Assembly (NCBI RefSeq): GCF_003003885.1 | Contig: NZ_PVWN01000028.1 | Coordinates: forward strand, 1 to 51,274 | Length of the DNA: 51,274 nt | Direction: 5' to 3' | Source: Chlorogloea sp. CCALA 695 | GTDB lineage: Bacteria; Cyanobacteriota; Cyanobacteriia; Cyanobacteriales; Chroococcidiopsidaceae | Shown here: piece after piece, positions 46,527-51,274 of the stretch | Layout of the letters: the number at the start of each line of letters is the position of its first letter | How positions within the stretch are numbered: position 1 is the first letter of the stretch | Notes under the pieces: generated by a model | Databases searched by the model: none | Seen by the model: the letters and a program-made list of their open reading frames with translations, nothing else | Told to the model about the DNA's origin: nothing | Made by a program: the position numbers and the translations under genes

Positions 46527-47654
46527 TCAACTTCGTGCGATCGCAACTACTGCAAGCCCTTGGGAAAAGGTATCACAGAAGGAAAACCGGGGTTTTACAA
46601 CTACTTTTCCTACGCGATCAAGATAACCACACTTATCGCCAACTTTAACTGCTGCCAGCCCTTGGGAAAAGCGATCGGCTAGATCGAACTGGGCAGCAAT
46701 AACTTGTTTGCCAGTCCTGTCAATATAACCCCACTTGTTACCAATCTTGACTGCTGCTAATCCTTCCGAAAAGTTGCTTGCTTCACTAAATTCTGGCTTA
46801 GTAACAAACTGACCCAGTTTATCAACATAGCCCCACTTATCAACAATATCTCCCCCTATATCTGAAACAGCATAGGTCGCTACAGATGCCAGTCCTTCAG
46901 AAAAGTCATTAGCTACAAAAAATTGTGGTTTGATAACGACTTTTCCTGTTCGTTCGATATAACCGTAAGAACAGTAAGCGAAACGACAACCACAGGCTCC
47001 CCCATTTTCGACTACGGCTAAACCTTCGGAAAATTTGCCTGCTCCAGAAAACTTTAGTTTGAGCGCAAATTGACCTCTTTTGTCAATGTATCCCACGCTA
47101 AAAGCTCTGGACTTGTTGACAAGAGTAACTGCTGCTATACCTTCGGAAAAATTTTCTGCTGTACCAAACTTGGGTCTAATAACAAACTGACCTCATTGAT
47201 TAATGTAGCCCAGCTTGTTGCCAAAAGTAACTACTGCTAAACCTTCGGAAAAGTTTTCTGCTGTACTAAATTTGGGTTTGATAGCAAGCTGACCCTGTTT
47301 ATTAATATATCCCCACTTGTTGCCAACTTTGACTGCGGCTAAACCGTTGAAAAAAGAACCTGGCTTTCCATAAACGTCATCAGCATCGGTAGCAAATTGC
47401 GGTCGGATTACTTGTTTACCAGTTTTGTTAACATAACCCCATTTATCGCCAATTTTGACTCGTGCTAGTCCTTCAGAAAACTTGTATGCCAACTTAAATT
47501 GTGGTTTGATGACCGATTTTCCTGTTTTGTCTATGTAGCCATAGCTGGGAACTTCTGTTTGTGTTAATCCCGTGGAGGGTAATAGATTCAAAACAAAGAC
47601 ACAGATTGAACAAGTCATTATTGCTAGTAAAACACTAAGCGGTTTAAATTTCAT
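46527..47654 (-). pseudogene. WG-repeat protein split by an in-frame TGA
   Basis: One 376-codon frame from ATG 47654 to 46527 with a signal peptide (LSVLLAIMTCSICVFVLNLL) and about seven WG repeats, each of the form GYIDKxGKxVIKPQF followed by FSEGLAAVKxGxKW. Codon 154 is TGA (47193-47195), where neighbouring repeats have K or R: GYINQ-stop-GQFVIRPKF. The frame is identical on both sides and the downstream repeats remain well conserved. So a single recent C/A-to-T change, a sequencing error or readthrough explains it. WG-repeat proteins are secreted or periplasmic and mostly uncharacterised. Without readthrough the product would be 153 residues. Confidence 0.85.
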
Positions 47655-48209
47655 AAAGACATTACGGGAGTTTTTCGGAAACTTATATAAAATAATTATT
47701 AATAAAAAATAGAGTATAAGTGATTTTAATTTCAGTTAACTACAGCTATAAAGATAGTTTGATATTAATTATCATTAAGAATAAAGACAATTGCTAAATT
47801 CAACCTTTCATTGAAAACAATGAAGAGCCTATGGATTAATTACTTTTATTTTAACAATTCTAGGCTACTACAGCCATCTGTACTTCACTGCTCTTGAAAA
47901 CTGAACGTAGCTGCTTTTAATGAATCCACATTAGTGGCACTTTAATGATCTTGATGTCTTTATAAACCAATCGATGTTAAATATTACTTCGTCGCGAGTG
48001 ATACTTAGCTAAATTACCTAATAATTTTTGCTAAGATTGCGGGTTCTGCAAAAGATTGATTTCTAATACTTCTAGTAACCTTCTCGCATTCTCCCAAAGT
48101 CTAATGCTGACTAAATGCTGTGCATCTTTCTTTCGCTGCCTGTTTTGTCAGGACTATTTGCCGCCTCAAGTTTTAACTCCTTTAAAGTGATACATTTATT
48201 GGCGAAGGG
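47655..48209. other. 555-base intergenic region with a coding remnant
   Basis: No complete gene is seen. On the minus strand, 48147 down to 48031 is open for 38 codons with protein-like composition, including KKDAQHLVSIRLWENARRLL and EVLEINLLQNPQS before a stop. It has no start codon in frame and a TGA just upstream, so it looks like the tail of a lost gene. The stretch 47655-47860 is AT-rich and probably contains the WG gene promoter. Confidence 0.35.
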
Positions 48210-49172
48210 ATGAGTGCAACTACAGAAGACTTCGCCCGAGGCTCCCTAAACCCTAGCAATGTATTAAAATTTGTAAAAGGAGCGAAATCTCCGGCTCTAC
48301 ACCTGTACGCGCAACTAAACTCTATGGCACGTCAAGATACCATTTGGGAACGCTTTTTATCTCCTATAGTTCGCTCCTTTATTAATGAAGAAGAATTGCA
48401 GCGCTACTACAAAAGTATTGATTGGGAGTCTGAAGGCGCAGCTTTTCAATCAGCCAATGTCACAATTCCCGATTACTACAGCAGCCAAAACTTTCACGGC
48501 ATTGAGGGCGGTTATCTAACTGCTGGAGCCGCCGTTTCCTACGATCCTATTACTCAATATGTTTTACCTCCCGGCGAAACCCTAGTACGCCAATTTCTTA
48601 TAGATTCCCTTCAATCCAAACCGAGGCGAATTTTAGACTTGGGTTGCGGTACGGGTTCAACAACTTTAATGCTCAAACAAGCCTTTCCCCAAGCGGAAGT
48701 CATAGGCTTAGACTTATCTCCTTATATGCTAGTTCGGGCAAACCATAAAGCAAAACTTGCTGGCTTAGAAATTGAGTGGATACAAGGCAACGCTGAGAAA
48801 ACGGGGTTTAAAGATGCCAGTTTCGATTTAGTTACAGCTTCCTTGCTATTTCATGAAACGCCAACGGCGGTATCTCAAACAATTCTGCATGAATGCTTCC
48901 GTTTATTACCATCGGGAGGAGAAGTAGCAATACTAGATGGCAACCAGCAAACCATACGCAATTTAGAGTGGTTAAGTAACATCTTTGAAGAACCGTATAT
49001 TCGCGATTATGCCGCCGCCAGCTTAGATAATTGGATGAATAGAGCCGGATTTGCCGCCGTGCAAACTCAAGACTGGTGGTTTATTCACCAAGTAACGCGC
49101 GCCGTCAAACCATTAGCACAGACAAAAGAGTATGCTGTTGATGCGGCTTGGATACCCGCACCCGGTTACTAA
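48210..49172 (+). CDS. SAM-dependent methyltransferase
   Basis: A 320-residue class I methyltransferase. The N-terminal region (about 1-125) is helical and contains WERFLSPIVRSFINEEELQRYYKSIDWE. The AdoMet domain has motif I RILDLGCGTGSTTLML, the acidic loop VIGLDLSPYML, motif II FDLVTASLLFHE and post-motif helices. The FHETP segment resembles methyltransferases acting on small molecules or quinones, but no substrate can be assigned. It ends 6 bases before the HAD gene, with which it probably forms an operon. Confidence 0.85.
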   Translation: MSATTEDFARGSLNPSNVLKFVKGAKSPALHLYAQLNSMARQDTIWERFLSPIVRSFINEEELQRYYKSIDWESEGAAFQSANVTIPDYYSSQNFHGIEGGYLTAGAAVSYDPITQYVLPPGETLVRQFLIDSLQSKPRRILDLGCGTGSTTLMLKQAFPQAEVIGLDLSPYMLVRANHKAKLAGLEIEWIQGNAEKTGFKDASFDLVTASLLFHETPTAVSQTILHECFRLLPSGGEVAILDGNQQTIRNLEWLSNIFEEPYIRDYAAASLDNWMNRAGFAAVQTQDWWFIHQVTRAVKPLAQTKEYAVDAAWIPAPGY

Positions 49173-49178
49173 AAAGCT

Positions 49179-49901
49179 ATGAGTTTGAAGGCAGTTTTAT
49201 TTGATTTTAACGGTGTCATTATTAATGATGAACCCCTACACGAGCAACTAATAGAGCAAATTTTGCTAGGAGAAAATTTGCGCCCCCAACCAGGGGAATT
49301 TAGAAAAATTTGTTTGGGAAGAAGCGATCGCGTTTGTTTAAAAGAATTACTCACTAATCGCGGTAGAGTAGTTAGCGAAAGCTATTTAACTGAATTAATC
49401 GAGCGCAAAGCCCAAGCTTATCAAAAACTGTGGTGCGAGAAATCCGATCAGTTGCCAATCTATCCAGGTTTGGAAGCTTTGATATATCAACTAACGTCGC
49501 GCAACATCAAGTTAGCTGTAGTTACAGGCGCTATTCGTACAGAAGTAGAACTCGTCCTAAATAGTACAAATTTAGCTAAATACTTTAATGCGATCGTTGC
49601 TGGAGACGATATACCTACAAGCAAACCTGCCCCCGATGGCTATCTTTTGGCTGTAGAACGTCTCAACGCCCTCTACCCCAATACTAATTTACAACCAAGG
49701 AACTGTTTAGCAATTGAAGATACCCCTGTAGGCATTCAAGCCGCCAAAAGTGCCGGAATTGCCGTAGTAGGCGTAGCTAATACCTATCCCTTCCATATGC
49801 TTCAGCGCCAAGCAAATTGGACAGTAGATTATCTGCACGATTTAGAAATAGAACGAGTGCAGAAAGTATTAAGAGAGAAAGTGCGATTCGTTGAATGCTG
49901 A
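49179..49901 (+). CDS. HAD-superfamily protein, 3' end in group II intron
   Basis: A 240-codon frame of HAD subfamily IA (beta-phosphoglucomutase-like). Motif I is LFDFNGVI with nucleophile D9, but the usual second Asp is N11. Motif II is AVVTGA, the lysine is in TSKPAPDGY and motif IV is CLAIEDTPVGIQAA. The last six codons (VRFVEC) and the TGA stop belong to the group II intron that begins at 49881. The gene-encoded part is thus 234 residues, close to family length, so only a short native tail is lost. Without the second Asp, ordinary phosphatase or mutase chemistry is doubtful; some cyanobacterial relatives seem to share this DxN form. Confidence 0.8.
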   Translation: MSLKAVLFDFNGVIINDEPLHEQLIEQILLGENLRPQPGEFRKICLGRSDRVCLKELLTNRGRVVSESYLTELIERKAQAYQKLWCEKSDQLPIYPGLEALIYQLTSRNIKLAVVTGAIRTEVELVLNSTNLAKYFNAIVAGDDIPTSKPAPDGYLLAVERLNALYPNTNLQPRNCLAIEDTPVGIQAAKSAGIAVVGVANTYPFHMLQRQANWTVDYLHDLEIERVQKVLREKVRFVEC

Positions 49902-50500
49902 ATCGCGGTAATCAGTCCGGCGCGACCTGAAATGGTCGTTTAGTTAGGGAAGCCTACTTCCCTAGAGGATTCACACCCTCTACCCCTATGTAAAAGACTC
50001 TACTAGGAGTCCGGTCACGGTCAAGTAAGCAATGAAACAACCGGAGTGCAGGCTCGCGTAAGTACCCAGGGCTACTAGCCTAAAGTAGTTCAGAGGCTAA
50101 GGGGAGTTCTCCAATGGTGAACAAATGTGAACTGTCGATAAAACTGCCTGATTTACCAAAGAGCTAAATCAGGCTGATAGGCTCTACCCAACAAGGGAGG
50201 TTGACGGATTAGTGGTTCGGGCTTCCACTAATCGTGTGAACACAATATCCACCGCAGAAAAGACAGCACCTAAAAGAGAACAGACAACTAAACGACACAA
50301 CAGGGTAAACCCTACAGAGTCAAGGAGTGGTCGAATACTTCTAGTATGTCCGAGGTAACGGAGACTGAACTCTCTGGAGGGCAGAGGATGGGATAAAAAG
50401 CGAATACCAGCCTGTAACGGGTTGGATAGGGGTTCGCGCATTTGCCTCTGACCGAAAGGAAAGCTGACTTCTCCTGGGTCTTATCCCTCTTTTGTCAGAC
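49881..50500 (+). mobile_element. Group II intron, 5' part (truncated, no IEP)
   Basis: It begins GTGCGATTCGTTGAAT, the GUGYG 5' end of bacterial group II introns, and GCGATTC pairs with GAATCGC a few bases on. About 600 bases of structured, ORF-free sequence follow, with domain I-type hairpins (e.g. TTAGGGAAGCC...ACTTCCCTA). There is no reverse transcriptase/maturase frame, and no domain V or VI occurs before the IS630 remnant. So this copy is a 5' fragment, incapable of splicing in cis. The right edge near 50500 is estimated from loss of resemblance to intron structure. Confidence 0.78.
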
Positions 50501-50593
50501 TCCGAAAACTTTGGTCATTTCTGAATCCTAGAAGCTTTCTAGAGAGAGCAATAGCTCGATTTTTTAATAAATAACAATTAGCCCCCTGAAGAA

Positions 50594-51199
50594 ATGGCTA
50601 CAACTCTCTCACAGCAAAACTTCATCAGGAAAATGACAGAAGAGGGTTATAGCAATCCTAGATGAGTTGAAGAAAAGTAAGTATTTAACTATTGTAAATG
50701 ATGGATGTAGCATTTTAGAACTAATTGAAGGATGGATGAACTGGTCAAGATGATTGAGAGTAATCCTGACTCCAGGGAACTCAAAGGAGCCTTAGCAGTG
50801 CAAAGGGGATTGAAAGGCTATTTGGAGCGTCAAATCGAGGAAATCCTTCAGGTTTGGGACAGCTTCATAGCGCAAATGCTGGCTAGGGTTTGAGTCCGAA
50901 GGGGTCATGGGATTAAAACCGCAGCGCTCAAGGCAGCAAGGGCTATTTAAGAGCAGGGCAACGGCAAGCGGAAATTAACTGGTTACAGCAAAAGAACTAT
51001 TGGAATCTGGCACAATTGCCACAGCACATCAGTGACACCTACCGCCTCAAGTTCAAATCCCGACAGAGTTACTATGAATTATTTGCGCTTTCAGGCATCC
51101 GTTGGCAGCAAAGGCCAAAGTGCAATCAAAACAAAGATCCACAGTTGGGTCAAAAACAAACTAGAAATTCTTACCCAACTTAGTCAATGGCTAGCAGAG
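50594..51199 (+). mobile_element. Degenerate IS630-family transposase
   Basis: A transposase N-terminal part in at least three frames. MDELVKMIESNPDSRELKGA starts at 50733 and runs about 50 codons to a stop. Then KGYLRAGQRQAEINWLQQKN, YWNLAQLPQHISDTY and FKSRQSYYELFALSGIRW follow in a second frame (about 50929-51166), and VKNKLEILTQLSQWLAE in a third up to 51199. These are the winged-helix segments of cyanobacterial IS630 transposases; the DDE catalytic half is absent because a group II intron starts at 51200. An upstream segment (50594-50680) with GAGGGTTATAGCAATCC looks like the IS left-end region. Not functional. Confidence 0.8.
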
Positions 51200-51274
51200 G
51201 TGCGATTCGTTGAATAGTGAATCACGGTGAAAGCCCGTACATAACTATTCCAGCCAAGACTCCCAAGTCTAGCT
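51200..51274 (+). mobile_element. Second group II intron, 5' end
   Basis: GTGCGATTCGTTGAAT again, identical to the start of the intron at 49881 for 16 bases and then diverging (AGTGAATCACGG against GCTGAATCGCGG). It continues to the window edge. The 5' exon is the IS630 transposase remnant. The divergence shows that this is a different copy or subfamily, not an assembly duplicate of the first. Confidence 0.75.

Noticed and set aside
50184-50441. 85-codon minus-strand frame
   Set aside because: It lies inside the structured group II intron RNA region on the antisense strand; stem-loop sequence commonly yields such frames.

Overview
This window is cyanobacterial chromosome. The evidence is the gene content: rpaB next to radA, the sulfolipid pair sqdB/sqdX, the plastid-type genes ycf46 and ycf35, a CCB2/CCB4-like cytochrome b6 maturation factor, a FutABC iron transporter and a PixGHIJL-type phototaxis set. 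The palindrome GCGATCGC (HIP1) also recurs across most genes, and heptamer tandem repeats of cyanobacterial type are present. The species is not identified; a coccoid Chroococcidiopsis-like or filamentous lineage would fit. Both ends of the window lie inside group II intron sequence (3' end at 1-75, 5' end at 51200-51274), so the window looks like a whole contig broken at repeated introns.

Layout. 1-9.4 kb: intron end, PIN toxin remnant, MOSC protein, DUF456, CCB2/4-like, rpaB, radA, a glycoside-hydrolase-like lipoprotein, a small conserved protein, sqdX, a decayed DUF4291 gene and sqdB. 9.6-12.1 kb: a ribbon-helix-helix/zinc protein, ycf46 and ycf35, closed by a clear terminator. 12.1-17.6 kb: a decayed chemoreceptor and the high-affinity potassium ATPase operon kdpA-kdpB-kdpF-kdpC, with no kdpD. 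18.3-20.6 kb: a NACHT NTPase (bacterial NLR-like) with an N-terminal helix-turn-helix. 20.6-31.9 kb: a sensory locus in which a CheA hybrid kinase, a TPR Ser/Thr kinase and a PP2C phosphatase (minus strand) face PixG-, PixH-, PixI- and PixJ-like genes (plus strand). The receptor carries a complete DXCF-type cyanobacteriochrome GAF domain.

31.9-38.8 kb: O-methyltransferase, trhO, tRNA-Ala(TGC), then the futA-futB-futC iron operon with a small peptidase-fold-like gene, and a divergent TonB-like protein. 38.8-41.7 kb: a compact MarR module (marR, SMP-30 hydrolase, nitroreductase, pirin) with two near-identical palindromes that look like its operators. 41.8-46.5 kb: a ClpC paralogue, an orphan excisionase-type antitoxin, a MazEF pair and a CadD-like transporter. 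46.5-51.3 kb: a WG-repeat gene split by one in-frame TGA, a methyltransferase, a HAD protein whose 3' end runs into a group II intron, a degenerate IS630 transposase, and a second intron 5' end inside that IS remnant.

How the parts work together: the fut genes supply iron, kdp potassium and sqd sulfolipid. The pix-like genes probably pass a blue/green light signal to a pilus or motility output. The MarR module resembles electrophile/quinone stress regulons. The strongest leads for new biology are the MarR palindrome pair, the NACHT protein with its upstream inverted repeat, and the coupling of a Ser/Thr kinase and phosphatase to the phototaxis genes. The window also records gene decay: at least five broken genes and nested mobile elements.
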